From contig QGUZ01000133.1 of NCBI GenBank assembly GCA_003242605.1, positions 1 through 12,498 of the forward strand: 12,498 nucleotides of DNA, read 5' to 3'. The notes beneath the pieces were generated by a model. It was given only the letters and a program-made list of their open reading frames with translations, was not told the DNA's origin and made no database searches. Position 1 is the first letter of the stretch. The number at the start of each line of letters is the position of its first letter. The DNA comes from Actinomycetota bacterium (GTDB lineage Bacteria; Actinomycetota; Actinomycetes; Streptosporangiales; Streptosporangiaceae). Of the stretch, positions 1 through 6,547 are shown piece by piece. The translations under genes and the position numbers were made by a program.

Positions 1-173
1 GGGCCGCTCGGCACGCGGGTGCCCCACTCCGTGGCCGGAGGGATGAGGCGGGGCAGGGCGACGGTGGGCTCGCCGCCGGGCCCGTCGGCCCGCGCATGCC
101 GTCCCCGCGCCCAGGTGCGGCCCGTACCGCTCTCCCGCCGGTCGAGCCGATGTGGATCGCCAGACTTCGTCAC
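1..173 (-). CDS. N-terminal part of an unidentified leftward gene, cut by the window edge
   Basis: On the minus strand a frame opens with GTG at 173-171 and stays open for 57 codons to the left edge. A GGGAG Shine-Dalgarno (complement of 181-185) lies 7 bases upstream of the GTG. Third codon positions are nearly all G or C in the distal half, and that part reads as plausible protein, including PTVALPRLIPPATEWG. The first ~25 residues are polar and arginine-rich. I do not recognise the family. The gene would be divergent from purF and share the 174-415 region with it. The other frames here look less coding-like. The main doubts are the short length visible and the weaker codon bias near the start. 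Confidence 0.4.
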   Translation of the reverse strand, partial: MTKSGDPHRLDRRESGTGRTWARGRHARADGPGGEPTVALPRLIPPATEWGTRVPSG

Positions 174-415
174 GGTGGTACTCCCGGCACTTCTTCCGGC
201 CGTTCCCGACCTCCCGGCAGACAGAACGCCTCCAGCGTCCACCCCCGTCCGGCGCGGCGGCGAGGCGACATGGTCAAGAGTCGTCGAGGGTTTCGTGAAT
301 TTGTGATCAGACGGGTTTCGCGGCGGCCTCCGCCGTGCCCGCGGACCGGCGCGCGGGGCGTCGCGGCAGGCAGGGGGTTTGGAGCGGGCCGGAGCCCCAA
401 ATTAGACTCAAGCAC
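174..415. promoter_or_regulatory. Divergent control region upstream of purF
   Basis: This stretch separates the leftward partial gene from purF. A less GC-rich island at about 288-320 contains the octamer GGGTTTCG twice, at 288-295 and 313-320. The two copies are 25 bp apart, so they lie on nearly the same face of the helix. This could be a regulator or promoter site, but I cannot name the factor. No convincing gene is visible on either strand inside this stretch. Confidence 0.3.
379..408 (+). promoter_or_regulatory. Candidate purF promoter giving a leaderless mRNA
   Basis: A -10-like TAGACT lies at 403-408 in a locally AT-rich spot, with a weak -35-like TTGGAG at 379-384 (18-bp spacer). The expected transcription start, about 7 bases after the -10, falls on or next to the GTG start of purF at 416. 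No Shine-Dalgarno is seen just before that GTG. Both points fit leaderless translation, which is common in actinobacteria. The -35 match is poor, so this remains a candidate. Confidence 0.35.
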
Positions 416-1855
416 GTGCTTAAAGGCGACGGCCGGCTCGGCCATGACCTTGACCCCCGCGACCGCGCCCCGAAGGACGCCTGCGGCGTCTTCGGCGTGT
501 GGGCTCCGGGGGAGGATGTCTCCAAACTCACCTACTTCGGCCTGTACGCCCTCCAGCACCGCGGCCAGGAATCGGCGGGCATGGCGGTCAGCGAGGGCAG
601 CCGGATCCTCGTCTACAAGGACATGGGGCTGGTCGCGCAGGTCTTCGACGAGTCCGTGCTGCGCACCCTGCGCGGCCACCTGGCGATCGGCCACTGCCGC
701 TACTCGACCACGGGCTCCAGCGTCTGGGAGAACGCCCAGCCCACGCTGAGCTCGACCGAGGCCGGCGGCCTCGCCATGGCGCACAACGGCAATCTCATCA
801 ACACGCCCGAGCTCGCCGCGCGGCTCCCCGCCGACAGCATCCGGGCGACCACCGACACCGAGGTGCTCACCGCCCTGCTGTCCCGGCACGGCGGCGCCGG
901 CCTGGAGGACGCGGCGGTCGAGCTGCTGCCGCAGGTCAAGGGCGCCTACAGCCTCGTCTTCATGGACGAGAAGACCCTGTACGCGGCCCGCGACCCGCAG
1001 GGCATCCGGCCGCTCGTGCTCGGCCGGCTGGAGAAGGGCTGGGTGGTCGCCTCGGAGACCGCGGCGCTCGACATCGTCGGCGCGGCGGTCGTGCGCGAGG
1101 TCGAGCCCGGCGAGCTGATCACGATCGACGAGCGCGGGGTGCGGTCGCGCCGGTTCGCGCTCGCCGACCCCAAGGGCTGCCTGTTCGAGTACGTCTACCT
1201 CGCCCGGCCGGACACCACGATCGCCGGGCGCGGGGTGCACGTCACCCGGGTCGAGGTGGGCCGGACGCTCGCCCGCGAGCACCCGGTCGAGGCCGACCTC
1301 GTCATCCCCACGCCCGAGTCGGGCACCCCGGCCGCGATCGGCTACGCGGCCGAGAGCGGCATCCCGTACGGCCAGGGCCTGGTGAAGAACTCCTACGTCG
1401 GCCGCACGTTCATCCAGCCGTCGCAGACCATCCGACAGCTCGGCATCCGGCTCAAGCTCAACCCGCTCAAGGAGGTCGTGGCGGGCAAGCGCCTCGTCGT
1501 GGTGGACGACTCGATCGTGCGCGGCAACACGCAGCGGGCGATCGTCCGCATGCTGCGCGAGGCCGGGGCGACCGAGGTGCACGTGCGGATCTCCTCGCCG
1601 CCGGTGGCCTGGCCGTGCTTCTACGGCATCGACTTCGCCACCCGGGCCGAGCTGATCGCCGGGTCGCTCTCGGTCGAGGAGATCTGCGAGTCGATCGGCG
1701 CCGACAGCCTGGGGTACATCTCGCTCGAGGGCCTGATCAAGGCCACCACGCTCCCGGCCGAGCGGCTCTGCCGGGCGTGCTTCGACGGCCGGTACCCGAT
1801 CCCGATCGACCGCGACAACGTCGGCAAGTTCGTCCTGGAGGCCGCCGGGCAGTGA
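416..1855 (+). CDS. purF: Amidophosphoribosyltransferase (first committed step of purine synthesis)
   Basis: PurF transfers ammonia from glutamine to PRPP to give 5-phosphoribosylamine, in the cytosol. The 479-residue product starts at a GTG whose next residues (LKGDGRLGHDL) match the family N-terminus. A longer frame back to 335 adds only arginine-rich, unconserved sequence. A 22-residue propeptide precedes Cys23, in the motif DACGVFG, the expected N-terminal nucleophile of the class II glutaminase domain. The phosphoribosyltransferase PRPP loop, VVVDDSIVRGNT, lies near residues 361-372. Cysteines 255, 401, 452 and 455 are at the positions of the four [4Fe-4S] ligands of Bacillus-type PurF, so a cluster enzyme matured by propeptide cleavage is expected. 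It is followed by purM after 81 bp on the same strand. Length and motifs are intact. Confidence 0.97.
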   Translation: MLKGDGRLGHDLDPRDRAPKDACGVFGVWAPGEDVSKLTYFGLYALQHRGQESAGMAVSEGSRILVYKDMGLVAQVFDESVLRTLRGHLAIGHCRYSTTGSSVWENAQPTLSSTEAGGLAMAHNGNLINTPELAARLPADSIRATTDTEVLTALLSRHGGAGLEDAAVELLPQVKGAYSLVFMDEKTLYAARDPQGIRPLVLGRLEKGWVVASETAALDIVGAAVVREVEPGELITIDERGVRSRRFALADPKGCLFEYVYLARPDTTIAGRGVHVTRVEVGRTLAREHPVEADLVIPTPESGTPAAIGYAAESGIPYGQGLVKNSYVGRTFIQPSQTIRQLGIRLKLNPLKEVVAGKRLVVVDDSIVRGNTQRAIVRMLREAGATEVHVRISSPPVAWPCFYGIDFATRAELIAGSLSVEEICESIGADSLGYISLEGLIKATTLPAERLCRACFDGRYPIPIDRDNVGKFVLEAAGQ

Positions 1856-1936
1856 CCGGCCCGGCCCGGGGACGACGATCCGGTTGACCACGTTCCGCGC
1901 GCCGTCGTGCGCGCCGATCCTGAGAGTGATGTGCGC

Positions 1937-2977
1937 ATGAGCGATGAGGTGAGCGGCGTCTCGTACGCCGCGGCCGGGGTGGACATCGCGGCCGGGGAGC
2001 GGGCCGTCGAGCTGATGAAGGCGAAGGTGGCCCGGGCGCGCCGGCCCGAGGTGGTGGACGAGGCGAGCGGGTTCGCCGGGCTGTTCGACGCGTCGGCGCT
2101 GACCCGGTACGAGCGGCCGCTGCTCGCCACCTCCACCGACGGGGTCGGCACGAAGGTGATGATCGCGCAGGCGCTCGACCGGCACGACACGATCGGGCTC
2201 GACCTCGTCGCGATGGTCGTCGACGACCTCGTGGTGTGCGGGGCCGAGCCGCTGTTCCTCACCGACTACATCGCGTGCGGCAAGGTGGTGCCGGAGCGCA
2301 TCGCCGCGATCGTGGGCGGCGTGGCCGAGGGCTGCCGCATCGCCGGGTGCGCGCTGCTCGGCGGCGAGACCGCCGAGCATCCGGGCGCGATGGGCCCGGA
2401 CGAGTACGACCTGGCGGGCGCGGGCACCGGCGTGGTGGAGGCGTCCCGGCTGCTCGGCCCGGACCGGGTACGGCCCGGCGACGTGGTGCTCGGCCTCGCT
2501 TCCTCCGGGCTGCACTCGAACGGCTACTCGCTGGTGCGGCACATCGTGCGGACCGCGGGCCTGTCGCTGGCCGACGAGATCCCCGAGCTGGGGCGGACGC
2601 TCGGCGAGGAGCTGCTCGAGCCCACGCGGATCTACGCGCGGGACTGCCTCGCGCTCGCCGACGCGGTCGAGGTGCACGCGTTCGCGCACATCACCGGCGG
2701 CGGGCTCGCCGCGAACCTCGCTCGCTCGCTGCCGCCGACCGTGGACGCGGTGCTCGACCGCGGCTCCTGGACCCCGCCGCCGATCTTCGAGGTGCTCGCC
2801 GGGCACGGCAAGGTGCCGCAGGCCGAGATGGACAAGACCTTCAACATGGGCGTGGGCATGTGCGCGATCGTCGCCGCGGACGCCGCGGACGCCGCGCTCG
2901 CCGTGCTGCGGGAGCGGGGCGTGCCCGCCTGGGTGCTCGGCGAGGTCGTCCCCGGGACCGGGCAGGCGCGCATCTGA
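1937..2977 (+). CDS. purM: Phosphoribosylformylglycinamidine cyclo-ligase (AIR synthetase)
   Basis: PurM closes the imidazole ring: FGAM plus ATP gives aminoimidazole ribonucleotide. The 346-residue product shows the PurM/ThiL/HypE-fold motifs in order: STDGVGTK at 66-73, VVCGAEPLFLTDY, GGETAEHPG at 142-150, SSGLHSNGYSL, HITGGGL, and FNMGVGM near 302. I chose ATG 1937 (MSDEVSGVSYAAAGVD) because family members begin at this point. A GAGAG at 1922-1926 can serve as a modest ribosome site 10 bases away, while GTG 1931 or ATG 1907 would add unconserved residues. It lies 81 bp after purF, with no obvious terminator between them, so a purFM operon is likely. It is complete with no missing motif. 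Confidence 0.97.
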   Translation: MSDEVSGVSYAAAGVDIAAGERAVELMKAKVARARRPEVVDEASGFAGLFDASALTRYERPLLATSTDGVGTKVMIAQALDRHDTIGLDLVAMVVDDLVVCGAEPLFLTDYIACGKVVPERIAAIVGGVAEGCRIAGCALLGGETAEHPGAMGPDEYDLAGAGTGVVEASRLLGPDRVRPGDVVLGLASSGLHSNGYSLVRHIVRTAGLSLADEIPELGRTLGEELLEPTRIYARDCLALADAVEVHAFAHITGGGLAANLARSLPPTVDAVLDRGSWTPPPIFEVLAGHGKVPQAEMDKTFNMGVGMCAIVAADAADAALAVLRERGVPAWVLGEVVPGTGQARI

Positions 2978-3096
2978 GCCGCGGCCCGGCGCCGCCCCGC
3001 CGCCGCGCGCGCTCGCGGCCGGGGCACGCGGTACGGCCGCCGTCGTCGCCGCCGCCCGGGACCGTGCCGCCGGGGCACGCGTTCCGGGCGTCGCGG

Positions 3097-3112
3097 AGTG
3101 ACGAGGATCACG
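3097..3112. promoter_or_regulatory. Second, weaker CRP-like site
   Basis: The sequence AGTGACGAGGATCACG has the core GTGA-N6-TCAC. It differs from the full TGTGA-N6-TCACA consensus only at the two outermost bases. Its centre is 87 bp upstream of the centre of the perfect site at 3184-3199. Alone it would be unremarkable; next to the perfect site it is a plausible auxiliary site. Confidence 0.35.
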
Positions 3113-3183
3113 CTCGAAGGGCGGCCCACGGCACGGCGGCGTTCCGCCGGCGGGCACGGCGGAGTGACCACATCCGACCCTAA

Positions 3184-3199
3184 TGTGATCAATTTCACA
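3184..3199. promoter_or_regulatory. Perfect CRP/FNR-family binding palindrome
   Basis: TGTGATCAATTTCACA matches TGTGA-N6-TCACA at all ten fixed positions and sits in one of the few AT-rich islands of the window. CRP-family regulators of actinobacteria (Mycobacterium Rv3676, Streptomyces Crp) recognise this class of site. A chance match is unlikely in DNA this GC-rich. No start codon of a credible gene lies just downstream on either strand, so the target is unclear. It may be a small RNA or, less likely, purM read-through. Confidence 0.55.
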
Positions 3200-3497
3200 G
3201 TAACGAGAGCCGGTGCCCGGCCTCTCGCGGCACCGCCCCGGCCGGCACGGGCGGCCGATGTGCGGGCATGCCAAAGGCGCCCGCGGCCGTCCGGTCCGGA
3301 CCGGCGTCGGGCAAGGTTCGACCGCTCGGGCGGGTCCCGCCGGCCGTCGCCGCCGCGACCGGAGTCACGCCGGCGACGGCCGGCGCGGGACGCCGTACGC
3401 CCGCGTCACGCGGGGCCGCCGGTGAGCGGCCCGCATGGCGGGACGCATGCCCCTGCCCCGCCGCGGACGGCGCCGGGCGGAGCCCAGGGCACGACGA

Positions 3498-3525
3498 TGA
3501 GCGCTCCGGCAGGCCGAAGCGCTCA
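3498..3525 (+). terminator. Hairpin, probable terminator for plus-strand transcription
   Basis: Perfect 8-bp arms TGAGCGCT and AGCGCTCA enclose a 12-base loop that can add a further CGG/CCG stem. No T-run follows, which is usual for actinobacterial terminators. It lies 520 bp past purM, so it could end a long purFM 3' tail or a separate transcript starting near the CRP-type site. Confidence 0.5.
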
Positions 3526-3533
3526 GTCGGGCT

Positions 3534-3590
3534 GCTTGCCAAGGCGTCGGCATCCGCCCGGGTGGACGGATGCCTCCGCCCTCACCAAGC
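3534..3590 (-). terminator. Long nested hairpin after the DUF3073 gene
   Basis: Three nested perfect arm pairs are visible: GCTTG 3534-3538 with CAAGC 3586-3590, GGCG 3543-3546 with CGCC 3577-3580, and GGCATCCG 3549-3556 with CGGATGCC 3567-3574. The short interruptions give an imperfect stem of about 17 bp. It begins 8 bases beyond the stop of the leftward DUF3073 gene, so it is well placed as that gene's terminator. It could also stop transcription arriving from purM. Confidence 0.6.
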
Positions 3591-3597
3591 AGATCCG

Positions 3598-3843
3598 CTA
3601 CTTGCGAGCGGGACGCTCGTCTTCGTCGCGGTCGTCGTCCCGGGATTCCTCGTACTCCCTGGCGTAATCGGCGTACCGATCCACCAGCTCCTCGTACGGA
3701 TCCGTGTAGTCACGGTTGTGAGTGGAATCGCCGCGGCCAACCCCCAGTTCCTCACGAAGACGATCAAGATCAGTGCCCACGCTGTTGTACTTCAGGCGCC
3801 GGGCAACCTTCACCTGCTTGGCCTTGGCTCGGCCGCGCCCCAT
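3598..3843 (-). CDS. DUF3073 family small protein
   Basis: This 81-residue protein has the actinobacterial DUF3073 signature: a very basic, conserved N-terminus (MGRGRAKAKQVKVARRLKY) followed by TDLDRLREELG, then an acidic, disordered-looking tail rich in Asp, Glu, Arg and Tyr. It has no membrane segment or signal peptide. Its function is unknown; the charge pattern suggests binding to nucleic acid or ribosomes, which is inference only. The start is ATG 3843-3841, with a strong GAGGGGG ribosome site (complement of 3852-3858) 8 bases upstream. That site lies in a small hairpin. The gene sits between purM and valine dehydrogenase, the same place as its homologue in Streptomyces as I recall it. 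Confidence 0.92.
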   Translation of the reverse strand: MGRGRAKAKQVKVARRLKYNSVGTDLDRLREELGVGRGDSTHNRDYTDPYEELVDRYADYAREYEESRDDDRDEDERPARK

Positions 3844-3849
3844 TGGCTC

Positions 3850-3868
3850 GACCCCCTCATGCGGGGTC
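3850..3868 (-). promoter_or_regulatory. Hairpin covering the ribosome site of the DUF3073 gene
   Basis: GACCCC (3850-3855) and GGGGTC (3863-3868) are perfect 6-bp arms around a 7-base loop. Read on the minus strand, the 3' arm contains most of the GAGGGGG Shine-Dalgarno of the DUF3073 gene. In the mRNA the ribosome site could therefore be masked, allowing translational control. Confidence 0.4.
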
Positions 3869-3904
3869 GTAGTGGCCGACCCCTCGTCGCTAACGCATCA
3901 CGCA

Positions 3905-3932
3905 CTGACGCCACCTGACTTCTCGGCGTCAG
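3905..3932 (-). terminator. Hairpin after vdh, probable terminator
   Basis: Perfect 8-bp arms CTGACGCC (3905-3912) and GGCGTCAG (3925-3932) enclose a 12-base loop. It lies about 67 bases past the valine dehydrogenase stop and about 60 bases before the DUF3073 start, both leftward. It likely ends the vdh transcript. It could also be an attenuator in the leader of the DUF3073 gene if transcription runs through. Confidence 0.55.
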
Positions 3933-3998
3933 CCTCTCGTTCGCCTATTACCGTACCTGTTTTGCGCGCTACTCGGTACGTCGGATGGGTGCCGACAC

Positions 3999-5102
3999 TC
4001 ACCGGTGCAGCCAAATGCCCCTAAGTCTCCCGACTTCCGACATTCTGCGCTCTGCCAGCCTATCCGCTGCCACGCCCGGCGGGACGCCCTCTTCACCGGC
4101 GATGGCGAAGATTTTGAGGGTGGTGTCGAAGATCCGCTCCGCTCGGGCTCGGGCACGTTCCATGCTGAACCCCTCGATCTCGTCGGCCACCTGGATGACG
4201 CCGCCTGCGTTGACGACGTAGTCCGGGGCGTACAGCACGCCCCGCTCCGCCAGCCGCTTCTCCACGCCCGGGTGGGCGAGCTGGTTGTTGGCGGCGCCGC
4301 AGACGATCCTCGCCTCCAGCTTAGAGGCGCGGTCGTCGTCGAGGACGCCGCCGAGCGCACAGGGGGCGTAGACGTCGATGTCGCTCGCGATGAGCGCGTC
4401 GGTGTCCGTGACCACCTCGATCTGCGGGTGGCGCTCCCGCAGCCGGGCCACGGCCCGCTCGTCGACGTCGCACACCACCACCTCGGCGCCGTCCTCGAGC
4501 AGGCGCGCGGCGAGCTTGGCCCCGACCTTGCCGACGCCCTCGACGCCCACCCGCCTGCCGCGCAGCGACGGCGTGCCGTACACGTGCTGCGCCGCCGCCC
4601 GCATGCCCTGGTAGACCCCGAAGGCGGTCAGGATGGACGAGTCCCCGGCGCCGCCGTGGGCCACGGTGCGGCCGGTGACGTAGTCGCACTCCCGGGCGAC
4701 GATGTCCATGTCCTCGCTGTAGGTCCCGACGTCACAGGCGGTGATGTAGCGCCCGCCCAGCGACTGCACGAACCTGCCGTAGGCGCGCAGCAGCGCCTCG
4801 GTCTTGTCCGTGGCCGGATCGCCGATGATCACGGCCTTGCCGCCGCCGTGGTCGAGCCCGGCGAGGGCGTTCTTGTAGGACATGGCGCGGGAGAGGTTGA
4901 GCACGTCGGCGAGGGCCTCCTCCTCGGAGGCGTACGGGTAGAACCGCGTGCCGCCGAGGCTCGGGCCGAGCGCGGTACTGTGGATCGCGATGATCGCGTA
5001 CAGCCCGCTGCGCTCGTCCGAGCAGAACACCACCTGCTCATGTCCGCCGGTGCGCGCGAATGCCTTGCCGTCCTTGTGGGACAGCCCGAAGACGCTGGTC
5101 AT
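3999..5102 (-). CDS. vdh: Valine (branched-chain amino acid) dehydrogenase, NAD-dependent
   Basis: It oxidatively deaminates valine, and probably leucine and isoleucine, to the 2-oxo acid with NAD+. This feeds branched acyl-CoA pools used for fatty acids and secondary metabolites. The 367-residue product belongs to the Glu/Leu/Phe/Val dehydrogenase family. Visible are ALGPSLGGTRFYPY, the substrate lysine K77 in SYKNALAG, the catalytic lysine K89 in DHGGGKAVI, D124 in TACDVGTYSEDM, and a Rossmann glycine motif G189-V-G-K-V-G194. The start is ATG 5102-5100, with AAGGAGG (complement of 5107-5113) 4 bases upstream. An in-frame extension to 5324 looks non-coding. Leucine dehydrogenase is a near alternative, but sequence and synteny favour Vdh. 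An inverted repeat at 5165-5180 lies in the leader. Confidence 0.93.
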   Translation of the reverse strand: MTSVFGLSHKDGKAFARTGGHEQVVFCSDERSGLYAIIAIHSTALGPSLGGTRFYPYASEEEALADVLNLSRAMSYKNALAGLDHGGGKAVIIGDPATDKTEALLRAYGRFVQSLGGRYITACDVGTYSEDMDIVARECDYVTGRTVAHGGAGDSSILTAFGVYQGMRAAAQHVYGTPSLRGRRVGVEGVGKVGAKLAARLLEDGAEVVVCDVDERAVARLRERHPQIEVVTDTDALIASDIDVYAPCALGGVLDDDRASKLEARIVCGAANNQLAHPGVEKRLAERGVLYAPDYVVNAGGVIQVADEIEGFSMERARARAERIFDTTLKIFAIAGEEGVPPGVAADRLAERRMSEVGRLRGIWLHR

Positions 5103-5164
5103 GCGGCCTCCTTCGGGTTCCACACGACCCGGGCGCCGGCTCGCTCGGCGCCGCTGATCCGCTC

Positions 5165-5180
5165 GGTCACGGTGGTGACC
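5165..5180. promoter_or_regulatory. Inverted repeat upstream of vdh, candidate operator
   Basis: GGTCAC-GGTG-GTGACC is a perfect 6-bp inverted repeat with a 4-base spacer. It is centred about 70 bp upstream of the vdh start. A possible leftward -10, TACCCT (complement of 5226-5231), lies further upstream, so this would be a downstream operator. Valine dehydrogenase is inducible in streptomycetes, so a binding site here is reasonable, but the factor is unknown. Confidence 0.35.
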
Positions 5181-5321
5181 TCCATCACTCCGTCCGCCGC
5201 CCCATTGCGGCGGTACCACGCCTTCAGGGTAAACCCGGACACCCTTTTCGATCTTGGTCCTCGGGCATGCGGCGCGCCGCGCCGGTCGGGCCCTCATGCG
5301 GCAAAGCGGCGGCCGCCGTGG

Positions 5322-5332
5322 CACGATTCGTG
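5322..5332. repeat. CACGA-N-TCGTG palindrome, copy 1
   Basis: CACGATTCGTG ends 2 bases before the GTG start of the 5335 gene and about 220 bp upstream of the divergent vdh start. It is the reverse complement of the other two copies (6320-6330 and 9628-9638). Read towards vdh it is identical to them, including the central base. The position would suit a repressor blocking initiation of the 5335 gene. Confidence 0.5.
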
Positions 5333-5334
5333 TT

Positions 5335-6225
5335 GTGCTGCCCTATGCCGCGTACCTCCGCGTCTACGAGCCTCTCGCCGCGTTCCCCGAGCCGGCCCGC
5401 TCGCAGTGGGCGCGTTACGTGGACCTGCCCGACCGCCCGCGGCGGGCCCACGCCCTGGAGGCCGAGCACGCCGAGGCGATCCGGCGGCTGCTCGGCGTCC
5501 CCCCGATCCCGGTGCCGGAACACGAGAGCCGGGACGCCTACCTGCGCCGCGTCGACGACATCCTGTACGTCTGCCCGTGGGAGACGCGGCTGCGGTCCTG
5601 GCTCGCCTTCGCGCGCTTCCGGGGCAGCATCCCGGCGAAACTCGCCAACCGGTTCGTGCCGCCGGCGATCGCCGAGCAGACCGCGGACGACTTCGACCGG
5701 TACCGGCGGGAGGTCGGGGCCGAAGGGCTGCGCCCGCACATCCGCACGAGCACGTGGCACGTTCCGACCGCGTGGTTCGTGCCATTCGACTCCGCCGAGC
5801 GGTGGCTGGTGCTGGGTGACCGGGAGCAGACCTCCGGCGAGCCGGGCACGGCGACGACCACCACGCCGGCCCGGAACCTGCTGTACGTGACCTCGATGGC
5901 CCAGGCGCGCCGCCGGGTGGCCCGCGCGCTCGCCGTGCTCCGCCGCCACGTGGGCCGCCGGATGGGCGACGTGACCGCGATCCACCAGGTGGAGGACGTC
6001 GGCCGGTGGCTCGAGGAGTTTCACCCGCACTCGCTGGTGGAACTCGACTACGGTGGGCTCGTCCACCTCATGGACGACGAGACCCTGCGGACCGACCAGT
6101 CCGTCGCCGAGCTGGCGGCCGCCCTGACCGGTTTGGACACCGGTCAGGAAGAACTTGCCTACGCGATGTACCAGCGGGTCGTGCACCGCTGGCGGTCGAT
6201 CCAAGCCCTCGAAACGGCCAACTGA
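5335..6225 (+). CDS. Conserved actinobacterial hypothetical protein (SCO4090-like)
   Basis: This is a 296-residue, probably cytosolic protein with no signal peptide, membrane helix or catalytic motif I can name. The GTG start gives LPYAAYLRVYEPLAAF, the conserved opening I recall for homologues next to bldC in Streptomyces; frames extended to 5254 or 5296 add unconserved residues. Notable stretches are YVCPWETRLRSWLAF (about residue 80), an HVPTAWFVPF segment in the middle, a basic region (QARRRVARALAVLRRH) and a C-terminal helical part ending AYAMYQRVVHRWRS. It lies between divergent vdh and bldC in an arrangement that appears conserved, so a link to development or its regulation is possible but unproven. 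No Shine-Dalgarno is seen. A CACGAT -10-like element 8 bases upstream might give a leaderless message. Confidence 0.85.
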   Translation: MLPYAAYLRVYEPLAAFPEPARSQWARYVDLPDRPRRAHALEAEHAEAIRRLLGVPPIPVPEHESRDAYLRRVDDILYVCPWETRLRSWLAFARFRGSIPAKLANRFVPPAIAEQTADDFDRYRREVGAEGLRPHIRTSTWHVPTAWFVPFDSAERWLVLGDREQTSGEPGTATTTTPARNLLYVTSMAQARRRVARALAVLRRHVGRRMGDVTAIHQVEDVGRWLEEFHPHSLVELDYGGLVHLMDDETLRTDQSVAELAAALTGLDTGQEELAYAMYQRVVHRWRSIQALETAN

Positions 6226-6547
6226 CCACCAAAGTCGGGCACCGACCTGCAAAGTTGGGTCAGCTATCGGCAGGCCTCCATTCTGCGAACTGAGTAGTTT
6301 GCCGTTTTCACTGCGATACCACGAATCGTGTCGCTAGAATCACCGAGCGTGACTTCAACACGTGGACGAGATGTTGTGCCCAGAGGGCTCGCCAATCGCT
6401 CTTCGTGGCTGTATGGTCACACCGGGTGATGCCGCAAATGGTTCCGGAAACCGCACGCGCAGGGGCCATTGAGGGACATCCGTGACAAGCGCCAAGGAAA
6501 GTCGCAAGGATCGCGTCGCCGGTCCACACGGAGGAGAGGCCGCACAA
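6226..6547 (+). promoter_or_regulatory. Upstream region of bldC
   Basis: These 322 bp hold no credible gene. They are clearly less GC-rich than the surroundings, as expected for a control region. Features are small inverted repeats just after the previous stop (GTCGG 6234-6238 with CCGAC 6242-6246, perhaps a weak terminator), the palindrome at 6320-6330, a -10-like TAGAAT at 6335-6340 without a good -35, and the bldC ribosome site GGAGGAGAGG at 6530-6539. If transcription starts near 6347, bldC has a leader of about 200 bases. Confidence 0.5.
6320..6330. repeat. CACGA-N-TCGTG palindrome, copy 2 (bldC promoter region)
   Basis: CACGAATCGTG ends 4 bases before the candidate -10 TAGAAT at 6335-6340 and about 218 bp upstream of the bldC start. 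A protein bound here would occupy the spacer between the -35 and -10 positions. Confidence 0.55.

Larger units (their letters stand above)
2978..3597. other. 620-bp gap between convergent purM and the DUF3073 gene
   Basis: No convincing protein gene is seen. Open frames cross the gap on both strands, but they are arginine/proline-rich, run into neighbouring genes in antisense, and have weaker third-position bias than the real genes. What the gap does hold is a CRP-type palindrome at 3184-3199 in an AT-rich island, a weaker copy at 3097-3112, and two strong hairpins at 3498-3525 and 3534-3590. The layout (binding site, about 300 bp, hairpin) would suit a non-coding transcript on the plus strand. 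I see no recognisable RNA family. Confidence 0.4.

Noticed and set aside
3211..3245. Possible riboswitch-like GGTGCC element after the CRP site
   Set aside because: The conserved core expected of cobalamin or ydaO-type riboswitches could not be traced, and no suitable gene follows.
170..3274. A 1034-codon open frame on the minus strand across purF and purM
   Set aside because: It is antisense to two certain genes in the phase that rarely contains stops in GC-rich DNA. The product is His/Arg/Asp-rich with no family motif.
3268..3918. A 216-codon plus-strand frame starting between purM and the DUF3073 gene
   Set aside because: Third-position bias is weaker than in real genes, composition is Ala/Arg/Pro-rich, there is no clear ribosome site, and its second half is antisense to the DUF3073 gene.
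5103..5324. N-terminal extension of valine dehydrogenase
   Set aside because: Residues are arginine-rich and unconserved, while ATG 5102 has an AAGGAGG ribosome site and the family N-terminus.
4005..5819. A 604-codon plus-strand frame over vdh
   Set aside because: It is antisense to a well-supported gene and mirrors its codons; no motif is seen.
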